64,000 nt of DNA from JACJWR01 sp964547485 (lineage in GTDB: Bacteria; Actinomycetota; Actinomycetes; S36-B12; UBA10799), in assembly GCA_964547485.1 (NCBI GenBank), contig CAZJNU010000001.1, positions 1 to 64,000 of the forward strand, written 5' to 3'. The notes beneath the pieces are model-generated. The model ran no database searches. It was not told where the DNA came from and was given only the letters and a program-made list of their open reading frames with translations. Both the position numbers and the translations under genes were made by a program. Below, in pieces: positions 25,676-33,404 of this stretch (position 1 is the stretch's first letter; every line of letters begins with the position of its first letter).

Positions 25676-26304
25676 AGTGCACGGCGTGCGGACGCGAGGT
25701 CAGCCTCGACGACCGAGTCTGCCCGGGGTGTGGCACCCGATTCAGTAAACCCGGCACGCGGGTGCCGATCACCTCACCGAGCGCGACACCTCCCCCGCCG
25801 GACGCGACACCTACCCCGGCGCCGGGGGTAGCGGACGCGCACGGTCCGGCAGGCGCACAGGGTTCGGTGGACGCACAGGGTTCGGTGGACGCGCAGCGGA
25901 TGTGTCAGGTTGCTGGCTGCTCTCGCCCGGTGAAACCAACTGCGCGCACCTGCCGGATGCATCGGGCGCAGCTGCAACCGAGGACTTTCACGCTGCGCGG
26001 TCCGGCCGGTGCCGTGATCGAGATTCCCGACGGGACACGGCTCGGCCTGGGTCGCGATCCCGACTACTGCCCGGTTGCTGCAGTGTTCGCGGCGATGCCC
26101 GAAGTGAGCCGACAGCACGCGTTGGTGACCAACGAAGGCGGGCGACTGGTCATAGTCGACGCCGGCTCGACCAACGGGACCTGGCTCGCTGACGGGACCT
26201 GGACCAAGGGTCGACAGATCACAGCGGGCAAGCAGGTCGTCCTGGTACCGGGCGACACCATCTCGTTGGGCGGGTCCCCGGAAGCCCTTTTCATCGTGTC
26301 CTGA
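25672..26304 (+). CDS. Zinc-ribbon FHA domain protein
   Basis: 210 residues, ATGA overlap with the radical SAM gene; the GGGAGGA site lies about 13 bases before ATG 25672. C3, C6, C17 and C20 form a zinc ribbon (CTAC and CPGC). A Pro/Thr/Ala linker with a short repeat (GSVDAQ twice) leads to a second Cys/His cluster (MCQVAGCS, TCRMH). Residues 110-210 are a FHA domain: LGLGRD, EVSRQHALV and STNGTWL carry the Gly-Arg, Ser-x-x-His and Asn-Gly signatures that bind phosphothreonine. It is the obvious reader for the kinase at 19235-21802. It is the last gene of the overlapped block. Confidence 0.88.
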   Translation: MKCTACGREVSLDDRVCPGCGTRFSKPGTRVPITSPSATPPPPDATPTPAPGVADAHGPAGAQGSVDAQGSVDAQRMCQVAGCSRPVKPTARTCRMHRAQLQPRTFTLRGPAGAVIEIPDGTRLGLGRDPDYCPVAAVFAAMPEVSRQHALVTNEGGRLVIVDAGSTNGTWLADGTWTKGRQITAGKQVVLVPGDTISLGGSPEALFIVS

Positions 26305-26392
26305 CGAGAGCCACGAGCACCGGTTCGCCAACACCGTCAGCCACCGTGGAGGATATGCAGTCCTGACAGTCGTTCTGCGCGCCGTCTTCGAC

Positions 26393-26896
26393 TTGAACGA
26401 TGATGATGAGTTGCTCCTCCACATGGGTGCAGGATCTCCAGAAACCGTTGTCGGTTCGTCACTGCGCTCCTTCCACGACTACCAGGGAATCGAGCCTGGG
26501 TTGCGCGGAGCCTTCACAGTTTCAGTGTTCGCGTTGATCCGCGGCGTGAGTGCGCGGCAGGTGTTAGCGGAAATGCCACATAAGAGTTTCGGGGTGGCTC
26601 GCTTCGGGCAATTACGGCAGCAATTCACGGTGTGGCCCACGACAATCCGGGACACTGACATGAACCCCATGGTGAGAGACGTTCACTTCGACGTAGTTCT
26701 GGCACGCGACGAGTTGGTCCCACCGGGAGAGAGAATTGAAGACCTCGACCCAGATGGGCGTCTACGTCTCTCGTCAGCGCTCCTGCACGCCGCCCGCTGC
26801 GCAATGGACCTGTTCGGGCCTCGCGTCCGGAGGTACCCTGATGGAGATGGGCCAAGGCCGGAACATCCGACTTTAGAAGGACGAGACCTATGGTGA
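26393..26896 (+). CDS. Hypothetical protein, about 167 aa
   Basis: An alpha/beta protein with a run of conserved-looking segments (LHMGAGSPETVVG, RGAFTVSVFALIRG, VHFDVVLARDEL). The start is doubtful: TTG 26393 is used here, but the frame is open and coding-like from CTG 26363, which has GGAGG at 26348-26352. No catalytic motif or family is recognised. It lies 88 bases after the FHA gene and overlaps the next small gene by seven bases, so it may belong to the same transcription unit. Confidence 0.6.
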   Translation: MNDDDELLLHMGAGSPETVVGSSLRSFHDYQGIEPGLRGAFTVSVFALIRGVSARQVLAEMPHKSFGVARFGQLRQQFTVWPTTIRDTDMNPMVRDVHFDVVLARDELVPPGERIEDLDPDGRLRLSSALLHAARCAMDLFGPRVRRYPDGDGPRPEHPTLEGRDLW

Positions 26897-27132
26897 AGAT
26901 CAACGTCGACTACGCCCGAGTAGGTCGCTCGGCGAGTTTTCGAATTCACCTTTTTACTGATGAACGACAGTCACTTCATGTCGGTGACGTCGTCGTGGTG
27001 ACGGGAGACGATGTCGAGGAGCGCACGGCCCGCGTTGTGACCTTCTTCGACGACGACCGAACCGCCCAGTTCGAGTTCGTACCCACCAGCAACCACGCGG
27101 CCCATCCCTCGGCGGCGTCGATCGGAGGCTAG
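26890..27132 (+). CDS. Small hypothetical protein, 80 aa
   Basis: ATG 26890 follows AAGGACGA. The protein looks like a small beta-barrel (alternating hydrophobic residues, HVGDVVVVTGDDV, then ARVVTFFDDDRTAQFEFV) with a polar tail. It overlaps the previous gene by seven bases. No family is recognised; a nucleic-acid or ligand-binding beta-barrel is possible. Confidence 0.6.
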   Translation: MVKINVDYARVGRSASFRIHLFTDERQSLHVGDVVVVTGDDVEERTARVVTFFDDDRTAQFEFVPTSNHAAHPSAASIGG

Positions 27133-27224
27133 CCGCCCAATCTGACTGTTCTTGCGACAGTCAGCAGGAACAGTCTCCAGTCGCTCGTCCCGGGCGAGTC
27201 GCGTCCTGGGGTGCCAGACGAACC

Positions 27225-27629
27225 TCAACCCCTGCGTGATTGACGGCGTTCGTAGGAGCGCGCAGCCAGGTGCCCCGACGCCATCGCGTGCACGATGACG
27301 AGCGGAATACTCACCAGGATCGCCGCATTGCGGACAGCATCGAAACCGCCGGCGACCTGCGCCAACCCCGCCGAGAACACGGCCAATTGGACTCCGACCG
27401 CTGCTATGACGAGGAAGATCCGACCGCCGCCCATCATGTTGGCGCTGAACCGCACGAGGAGAAATCCGACGATGATGGACGAGGCCGAGAAGATCGCAGC
27501 CTCCTTCAATGAAGCCCCGATTGACATCGTGCCGTCCGCGCCCTGCCCGGCGATCGCGGAATACAGGGCAGTGAACGAGGAGAGCAGGCACAGCAGCAAC
27601 GCAGTGATCCAATAGACAGTGCGACTCAT
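27225..27629 (-). CDS. Small integral membrane protein, four helices
   Basis: 134 residues from ATG 27629, with a GGGGGG site eight bases before. Four hydrophobic segments are visible: YWITALLLCLLSSFTALYSA, a stretch around AAIFSASSIIVGFLLV, FLVIAAVGVQLAVFSAGLA, and AAILVSIPLVIVHAMA, followed by a basic tail. No family is recognised. It is the only minus-strand gene in this block and is divergent from the YbjN-like gene at 27789, so it splits the kinase operon from the second AAA+ unit. Confidence 0.65.
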   Translation of the reverse strand: MSRTVYWITALLLCLLSSFTALYSAIAGQGADGTMSIGASLKEAAIFSASSIIVGFLLVRFSANMMGGGRIFLVIAAVGVQLAVFSAGLAQVAGGFDAVRNAAILVSIPLVIVHAMASGHLAARSYERRQSRRG

Positions 27630-27788
27630 GAGCCAACCCCCCATCTTGAGCGCGTCTCCAAGATACCCGGGAGCCTCGCGACCTCGGGTGCCCAAGATGC
27701 CCATTCGGCGACTAACGTTGCTGTCGAACAGGTATCCGCGACGTCGGGACGTTGGGTCGTCCCGCCACAACAGAGGGGGAACACCATC

Positions 27789-28238
27789 GTGAGTTCGGCT
27801 GCAATCGTCAAAGAGAAGGTTCAACGAATCCTGATCGACGATCTCGACTTGTCCGTCCGACTGATGTCCGACGGCTATCAGGTCGCGTATGACTCAACCG
27901 CGGCGAATATTGAAATCATCGAGCAGGGCGACACGGACGAGACCCGACGGGTCGTGATCCGCATCTGGGCGCTGATCGTGCGGGATGTCCCAGGAACCCC
28001 GGAATTGTTCAAGTGGCTGGCGGAGGAGGGCGGGCACTACATCTTCGGCAGCTGCACGTGGAATCCTAATCCGGCGGAGCCGCCACTTGGGATGGTGTCT
28101 TTTGACTACGCGATCCTCGGAGACTACCTCGACAGTGAGGAGTTGAGTACGGCACTCGGCGCCGTCATCACCGTTGCCAATGAACTCGACGAGCAACTGC
28201 AGGAGCAGTTCGGCGGCAAGCGATTCGTCGACGAGTGA
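27789..28238 (+). CDS. YbjN / CesT-like fold protein
   Basis: 149 residues from GTG 27789 (AGGGGGA upstream). The pattern of an N-terminal helix, a curled antiparallel sheet (VRLMSDGYQVAYDST, RVVIRIWALIVRD, HYIFGSCTWNP, GMVSFDYAILGDYL) and a long C-terminal helix (AVITVANELDEQLQEQFGG) resembles YbjN and type III secretion chaperones of the CesT fold. Such proteins act as adaptors or chaperones. It overlaps the CbbX-like ATPase gene, suggesting that it is that ATPase's adaptor (inference). Confidence 0.6.
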   Translation: MSSAAIVKEKVQRILIDDLDLSVRLMSDGYQVAYDSTAANIEIIEQGDTDETRRVVIRIWALIVRDVPGTPELFKWLAEEGGHYIFGSCTWNPNPAEPPLGMVSFDYAILGDYLDSEELSTALGAVITVANELDEQLQEQFGGKRFVDE

Positions 28239-29467
28239 TGGCCCTCCAAGCCACCATCACCGACCGGGCGTGCGCGACGGCCAAGCGCCTCGCCCACCCG
28301 GAAGTAACCCAAGCCCACGTCGTCGTCGCCGTACTCGAGCAATTCGGAGCCCCGCGCGGACCGGTGTCCGCAGAGGCGATCGCCAAGGCTCGACGTCAGT
28401 TGCCAGCCGCCGGCGCCGCGACCCGCGCGCCAAAGATCAGCCCCGCCGCGGCCTCGCTGATCGAGCGCTGCACCACGCAGCAGCACGCCTTGGCGGCGAT
28501 CGGCGAGGTGTCGGAGGAGCTTGCCCAGCTGGCCGAGGAAGTAGGTGCCGCCGATTCGGACGTCGACAGACCCGCACCTCAGACCGCATCCGCAGCCGAT
28601 CTTGCCGAGATCCTCGCCACCGCGCTCGCCGATCTGGATGCACTGATCGGTCTGGCGACCGTCAAGGAGAAGGTGCACGACCTGGTCGCGATGCGGGAGG
28701 TCAACCGGGTGCGGGAGGAAGCCGGTCGCGCGCCGCTGAATTCCGGGTTCCACCTCGTCTTCACCGGCTCACCCGGGACCGGGAAGACAACCGTTGCCCG
28801 CATTATCGCCCGCGTCTACCGAGGGCTCGGGCTGCTACCGAAGGTGAAGCTGGTCGAGGCGACTCGGGTCGACCTCGTCGGAGGCTACGTCGGTCATACA
28901 GCGTTGAAAACTCAGGAAGTCATCGACTCTGCACTCGGCGGCGTGCTGTTCATCGACGAGGCCTACTCGTTGGTGAGCGATTCCGAATGGGACTTCGGAC
29001 CTGAGGCGATTGCCACCCTGGTCAAAGCGATGGAGGACCAGCGGGAACGATTCGCGGTGATCGCGGCCGGTTACAGCGAAGAGATGGCGCAGTTCATCGC
29101 ATCCAACCCCGGACTGCGCTCGCGCTTCGGCACAATCATCGAGTTCCCCGACTACACCAATTCCGAGCTGTTGGAGATCTTCACGGTATTCACCACAAGC
29201 CAGCAGGTCGACTGCCCGCCAGACGTGCTCGCCGCTGTCGGTGACTACATCGCTGGCACACCTGGCGGGGGCAGCGCTGGCAACGCCCGCTACGTACGGG
29301 TGTTGTTCGAGCGCATGACCGCGCGGATGGCGCGCCGGGCCGTCGAAGACGGCAACGTCGAGCATCACGAAGTCACCTCGTTCGTCGTCGCCGACGTGCC
29401 GCCGGTGGAGGGCGGGGGTCGGGGTGGGGCGTCCGGCGACGGAGGCGACGTCGGGCTGTACCTGTGA
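28235..29467 (+). CDS. CbbX/EccA-like AAA+ ATPase
   Basis: 410 residues. The start is GTG 28235 (GTGA overlap) or the next codon ATG 28238. Residues 1-45 resemble a Clp N-terminal repeat (ACATAKRLAHPEVTQAHVVV). From residue 125 comes a CbbX/SpoVK-type AAA domain: LDALIGLATVKEKV, Walker A GSPGTGKT at 178-185, VDLVGGYVGHTA pore region, Walker B VLFIDEAY with D241-E242, GYSEEM, and LRSRF with the arginine finger. Relatives remodel Rubisco (CbbX) or serve type VII secretion (EccA). There is no ESX core here. A Gly-rich tail ends the protein. Its YbjN-like neighbour may deliver the substrate. Confidence 0.85.
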   Translation: MMALQATITDRACATAKRLAHPEVTQAHVVVAVLEQFGAPRGPVSAEAIAKARRQLPAAGAATRAPKISPAAASLIERCTTQQHALAAIGEVSEELAQLAEEVGAADSDVDRPAPQTASAADLAEILATALADLDALIGLATVKEKVHDLVAMREVNRVREEAGRAPLNSGFHLVFTGSPGTGKTTVARIIARVYRGLGLLPKVKLVEATRVDLVGGYVGHTALKTQEVIDSALGGVLFIDEAYSLVSDSEWDFGPEAIATLVKAMEDQRERFAVIAAGYSEEMAQFIASNPGLRSRFGTIIEFPDYTNSELLEIFTVFTTSQQVDCPPDVLAAVGDYIAGTPGGGSAGNARYVRVLFERMTARMARRAVEDGNVEHHEVTSFVVADVPPVEGGGRGGASGDGGDVGLYL

Positions 29468-29487
29468 GGTCGGCGTCGCGGGTGTGG

Positions 29488-29531
29488 GGTTGCAGCGAGG
29501 ATCCGCGCCCCGGCCGGTTCCCACTGCAACC
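29488..29531. terminator. Candidate hairpin between convergent genes
   Basis: GGTTGCAG (29488-29495) pairs with CTGCAACC (29524-29531) in the 65-base gap between the stops of the CbbX-like and pentapeptide genes. The loop is long but GC-rich and could fold further. There is no T-run, so a factor-independent terminator is not proven. Confidence 0.4.
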
Positions 29532-29532
29532 T

Positions 29533-31989
29533 CTATCCGCGAGCGAGAACCCCGCCGACGAGCGTCCAGCCTGATGGCAAGGCCGACGGCGTTCCATGAA
29601 TGTCCCCAGACACGACGCCATCCAGGATCGCGCCGGACAGGTTCGTGTTCATCAAGAACGCGCTGATCAGAGTGGCGTTCGTTAGATTCGCATTCGTCAG
29701 GTTGGCGTACCCAAGGCTCGCCCCGGTCAGGTTGGTGTGCACCAAGCGGGCCGATCCTAAGGCCGCGTAGTCCAGCTGCGCGGCGTTCAGGTTCGCGTCA
29801 GTTAGGTTCGCGCCACGTAGGTTCGCGTTGGCCAGATGGGCGCCATTCAGGTTCGCGTTGACCAAGTTCGCGTTGGCAAGGTTCGCGCCGTTCAGAATCG
29901 CGGTGAACAGGTTGGCGCCTGCCAGATTTGCGCCCGGTCCGACGAGATAACCCCCGACGAGTCGCCACTCAGCAGGTAGCGCACGCGGTTGCCCCGTCAC
30001 CCCTCCCGATCCGACGCTAGTCAGATTCGCGCCGGTCAGGTTCGCGCCGCCCAGGTATGCCCCTTGCATCCCGGCCCGCGAAAGGTTCGCCCCGGAAAGG
30101 TTCGCGCCATCCAGGTACGCACCCGACAGGTTGATCTCCGACAGATCGGCACCGGCGAGGTTCGCCCCGGCCAGGTTCGCGCCCGATCCGACGAGGAAGC
30201 CCCCAACGAGTCGCCACTCATCAGGCAGCGCACTCGGTTGCCCCGTAACCCCTCCCGATCCGACGCCGGTCAGATTCGCGCCGGCCAAGTTCGCGCCGGA
30301 GAGGTCTACCCCATAGAGCCCCACTCCCGTCAGGTTCGCCCCCGAAAGATTGAAACCGGCCAAGTCAAATCCGCCCAGGTCCGCGCTGGTCAGATTCGCG
30401 CCCGGACCGAAGAGGTATCCACCGACAAGGCGCCAGTCCTCGGGTAGGGCCTTGGGCACCCCCGTCAATTGCGAGGACTGGACGCCCGTCAGAATCGCCC
30501 TTGACAGGTCCACTCCAGTCACGTCCAAAAGGGCTATGGCTCCCCCAGTCAAGTCCGCTCCAGTCAAGTCGGCACCGACCAAGTCCACGCCGACAAGCGG
30601 CTCGCCAGTTAGGTTGGCGCCCGGTCCGATGAGGCAGGCGCACGACCCGGCAAAGCGCCACTTCGCCGGTAGGGCACTAGGCGTGCCCTCGAGGCTGTGC
30701 GACCTAACTGCGTTCAGGTTCGTGGCGGAGAAGTTCGCGCCGCCAACGTTCGCCTGGGACAGATCGACCCGGCTGAGGTTGGCCCCGGTCAAGTTCGCTC
30801 TGGACAGATTCGCGTAGGTCATGTCCGCGCCCGCCAACTGCGCGCTCGTCAAGTCCGTCCCAGACAGGTTGGCCCAACTGAGCCTCGCGCCCGGACCAAC
30901 CAAGAAGCCCGAAACGATGCGCCAGTCCACCGGCAGAGCGCTGGGCGCCCCCGTGAGACTGTGCGAACTAACTCCGGAAAGGATCGTGCCGGACAGATCC
31001 GCCTTGGTCAGCTGCGAGTTAGTCAGAAAGGCGCCGGTTAAGTTGGCGCCGGTCAGGTTCGCTTCGGTCAAAGTCGCAGACGACACAATTGCGCCCGTCA
31101 GATTCGCCCGGGTGAGGTTGGCACTCGTCAGCTTGGCGCCATTCAAGTTCGCTCTGGCGAGGTTCGTGTTCGACAGGTTCGCACCGGTGAGGTCCTGGCC
31201 AGAAAGGTTCCGGTCGACCAGCACGCAATTGGAGAGATCGGCGTAGGGCTCTAATTTGCTGCAATCTTGCGGCGCTTTGGGTGTGACGACCGGTGTCACC
31301 GTTGACGGGATGCCAGCGCCCAGGGCATTGACCGCCGCAACCCTGAAGACGTAGCCAGTGCCATTGGCCAGCCCCGTGACGATTGCAGTGGCGGCCGCAG
31401 AGACCCCGTCATTGAAGGTGGACCACGTGACGTTGTCAGTCGAGTGCTGAATCGAGTAGTCAGTGATCGGCAAACCGCCATTAGTGACGGGCGGCGCCCA
31501 CGTGAGTTGCACCTGACCGTCCCCCGCCGTTCCTGCCACCCCAGTTGGCACGCCCGGCCGGGTGGCCGGCGGCGGGGTCGGCTTGAACGCGTATCTCACT
31601 CTGGCGGGGGCCGTCGCCTTGGCCCGCACGACCACAGGCAAGCGAACGGGCGTCGGGATCGCCGTGCCGCCGCGGGCGGTGACGGCGGCCGCGGTCACCA
31701 GGTAAGTGCCGGGTCTCAACCTGGTGAAGGTCGTGGATTGGGTGATGGTCCTCGCGAAGCGTGCAGGACCTGTCACGCGGACGTTGGCTCGGGAACCGAT
31801 CGGAACACCGCCGATCGTAATCGCCAGACGTGTCGTCGGATACAACGGGATCTCCGCCGGGGCGGAGACCGCACGCGTAATGAGGGATGTGGCCTGCACT
31901 GGGGGAACGGCCTGCGCCGACGCAACCGCAACCAACCCCGCAGCCGAAGCGGCCACCACAACCAGAGCTGAACCCAAGCGAAATCCCAA
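29533..31989 (-). CDS. Secreted pentapeptide-repeat protein
   Basis: About 818 residues. The TTG at 31989 is preferred because the paralogue at 34612-36225 keeps the same G-rich site, TTG and MGFRL-x-S start; GTG 31992 and GTG 32010 are alternatives. A signal peptide ends near VASAQA. Then come a beta-sandwich module of about 110 residues shared with that paralogue, one Fn3 domain, and a long array of A(N/D)LxG pentapeptides that should form a right-handed quadrilateral beta-helix. Six inserts of the pattern SALPxxWRLVGGYLVGPGA break the array at intervals; the last one ends the protein. Pentapeptide helices can mimic DNA or serve as surface spacers; export favours the second. Promoter copy 3 lies just upstream. 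Confidence 0.85.
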   Translation of the reverse strand: MGFRLGSALVVVAASAAGLVAVASAQAVPPVQATSLITRAVSAPAEIPLYPTTRLAITIGGVPIGSRANVRVTGPARFARTITQSTTFTRLRPGTYLVTAAAVTARGGTAIPTPVRLPVVVRAKATAPARVRYAFKPTPPPATRPGVPTGVAGTAGDGQVQLTWAPPVTNGGLPITDYSIQHSTDNVTWSTFNDGVSAAATAIVTGLANGTGYVFRVAAVNALGAGIPSTVTPVVTPKAPQDCSKLEPYADLSNCVLVDRNLSGQDLTGANLSNTNLARANLNGAKLTSANLTRANLTGAIVSSATLTEANLTGANLTGAFLTNSQLTKADLSGTILSGVSSHSLTGAPSALPVDWRIVSGFLVGPGARLSWANLSGTDLTSAQLAGADMTYANLSRANLTGANLSRVDLSQANVGGANFSATNLNAVRSHSLEGTPSALPAKWRFAGSCACLIGPGANLTGEPLVGVDLVGADLTGADLTGGAIALLDVTGVDLSRAILTGVQSSQLTGVPKALPEDWRLVGGYLFGPGANLTSADLGGFDLAGFNLSGANLTGVGLYGVDLSGANLAGANLTGVGSGGVTGQPSALPDEWRLVGGFLVGSGANLAGANLAGADLSEINLSGAYLDGANLSGANLSRAGMQGAYLGGANLTGANLTSVGSGGVTGQPRALPAEWRLVGGYLVGPGANLAGANLFTAILNGANLANANLVNANLNGAHLANANLRGANLTDANLNAAQLDYAALGSARLVHTNLTGASLGYANLTNANLTNATLISAFLMNTNLSGAILDGVVSGDIHGTPSALPSGWTLVGGVLARG

Positions 31990-32024
31990 CACAGCAGATC
32001 CCCCACTCACACTCGGCTGCTCCC

Positions 32025-32075
32025 AACCTAGGGTCCGAACTGACGCGACGTCTGTCCCCTGTCCGGGGGACAAAC
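32025..32075 (-). promoter_or_regulatory. Shared palindromic promoter, copy 3 (pentapeptide gene)
   Basis: GTCTGTCCCC (32050-32059) and GGGGACAAAC (32066-32075) form an inverted repeat with 9 of 10 pairs. On the minus strand CAGACG is followed after 18 bases by TAGGTT (32025-32030), a good -10 box. The predicted start of transcription is about 30 bases before the proposed TTG start of the pentapeptide gene. Confidence 0.65.
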
Positions 32076-32164
32076 ACCCTGGGCGCCGCCCCGGTCCGGC
32101 CGGGCTTGGAGTGGCAACGCAGACGCCGATGCCATTCGGCGCGGGAGCAACCAGGGGCGCGGGC

Positions 32165-32570
32165 TCAACCAGTCGGGTCAGCGTCGATGACGGTCACCGG
32201 GTAGGTGTACGTCTTGCTCACACCGCCCACACGAACGTTGGCCACCGTGACGTCGAAACGGACATCGGGCTGTTCCGGGGCCAAGCCGAAGTCGACGATT
32301 TCCCCGACAAGGGTGTGGTCTCCGTGGCCCCGGCACTCGTTACGGTGCACGACTGTCACGGGCGCCTGGCGACCGTTCTGCATCATCGTGACGGTTGCGC
32401 CGGTGAAATCGGCGCCACCGACACCAAGCGACCAACGCCTCGACCCGGGGAGGGTCTGCACCGGCGTGAAGCCGCGGTTGGGCCAGGCCACGAAGTCGAC
32501 ACCAACCGGGCGAATGCCCGTGATGTAGCCGCCGCCGATGACCCTGGTGGCACAACCGCCTGGCACGGAA
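32165..32570 (-). pseudogene. C-terminal fragment of a CAP-family secreted protein
   Basis: The minus-strand frame ending at 32165 matches the last 120 or so residues of the intact CAP protein at 14422-16923: AWPNRGF against PWPSAGF, RRWSLGVGGADF against HRWSLSAPQVDF, and VGGVSKTYTYPVTV against GGTLRNYTYQVTV. The CAP domain, Fn3 domains and signal peptide are absent; the similarity stops shortly before the AbiE pair that begins at 32670. So it is a truncated relic. The second relic at 36377-36780 shares the same end (DADPTG). Confidence 0.7.
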
Positions 32571-32669
32571 CCAACCCCAATCTTGAACAGTTGTCGGCAG
32601 GATCTCGTACCCGAATGTTGCCCTTGCGAGGTAGGATTGCGTAACCTTATGTAGGAGGAGGTGGCCGGT

Positions 32670-33404
32670 ATGGGCGCGTACCCCACAGCTGCACGACGAA
32701 AGTCAGGTATCCGGACCAGCGCGACACCTGGCACGCGAGCACGACGTCGTATTCTGACCAGCAGTAACCGGTTCTGGCATGCTGCTCGGCTTCCCGGTGC
32801 GCCGTCAACCGTTCAGCATCTGCTTGCCGACTTGGTGCGGCAAGGCGAGCTTCTCCGGATTCGTCGGGGATTGTACTGGCGGGGACGGAAGACTCCGCTT
32901 GGAATGGCGCCACCATCACCCGCCGATTTGACGGCCGAGCTGGCTGGGGCGAGGGGCGTGGGCCCGGCTGGTCTGTCCGCATCGAACAGGCTGAGGTTGT
33001 CGACACAGGTTCCAAAGAAGACGCAGGTGGCAGTACCGCGGCGTGCCCCCACCGACTCCGGTGCCGTGACTTTTGTCTCCAGGGCCGCCCGAACGGGTCG
33101 CTTTACAGCTGGACTGAACGAAGCGGAAGTGGCGCTGTTGGAGACCCTTGATGGCTGGTCGAGCGTCATTGAAGTGCCTCTGCCTGACGCGTGGTCCCAG
33201 CTTCAGTCGGTATTGCATGGCAGCGCGATCCGACCGGATCGTCTGGCCCGCGCAGCGAGGACGGAACCCGGTCCTGTTCGTGCACGGTTGTCCGCTCTGC
33301 TCATCGATGCCGGTTTCCCTGAGCTTGCCCAGTCAGTGCCCGATGCTGACGTCAGGACTGTGAAAGCGGCGCTCAACCACAGTGAACTAGTGGTTTCCAC
33401 GTGA
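32670..33404 (+). CDS. AbiEi-type antitoxin (DUF6088-like)
   Basis: About 244 residues from ATG 32670, which has GGAGGAGG eight bases upstream; GTG 32661 is also possible. The N-terminal half has winged-helix-like features (STVQHLLADLVRQGELLRIR, RGLYWRGRKTP), then a SASNRLRLSTQVPKKTQVAV segment typical of the DUF6088 / AbiEi group. Sequence and layout differ clearly from the first AbiEi at 6513-7325, so this is a second lineage rather than a recent copy. It overlaps the toxin gene by four bases (GTGA). Confidence 0.8.
   Translation: MGAYPTAARRKSGIRTSATPGTRARRRILTSSNRFWHAARLPGAPSTVQHLLADLVRQGELLRIRRGLYWRGRKTPLGMAPPSPADLTAELAGARGVGPAGLSASNRLRLSTQVPKKTQVAVPRRAPTDSGAVTFVSRAARTGRFTAGLNEAEVALLETLDGWSSVIEVPLPDAWSQLQSVLHGSAIRPDRLARAARTEPGPVRARLSALLIDAGFPELAQSVPDADVRTVKAALNHSELVVST

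Noticed and set aside
18984..29467. Type VI or other contractile injection system
   Set aside because: Kinase, FHA and ClpB-like ATPase fit its control module, but sheath, tube, baseplate, VgrG and TssJLM genes are all absent.
28235..29467. Type VII (ESX) secretion locus
   Set aside because: Only an EccA/CbbX-like ATPase is present. No EccB, EccC, EccD, mycosin or WXG100 genes are nearby.
29533..31250. CRISPR-like or tandem DNA repeats
   Set aside because: The short repeats follow a 15-base codon period and encode A(N/D)LxG pentapeptides. There are no spacers of constant length.
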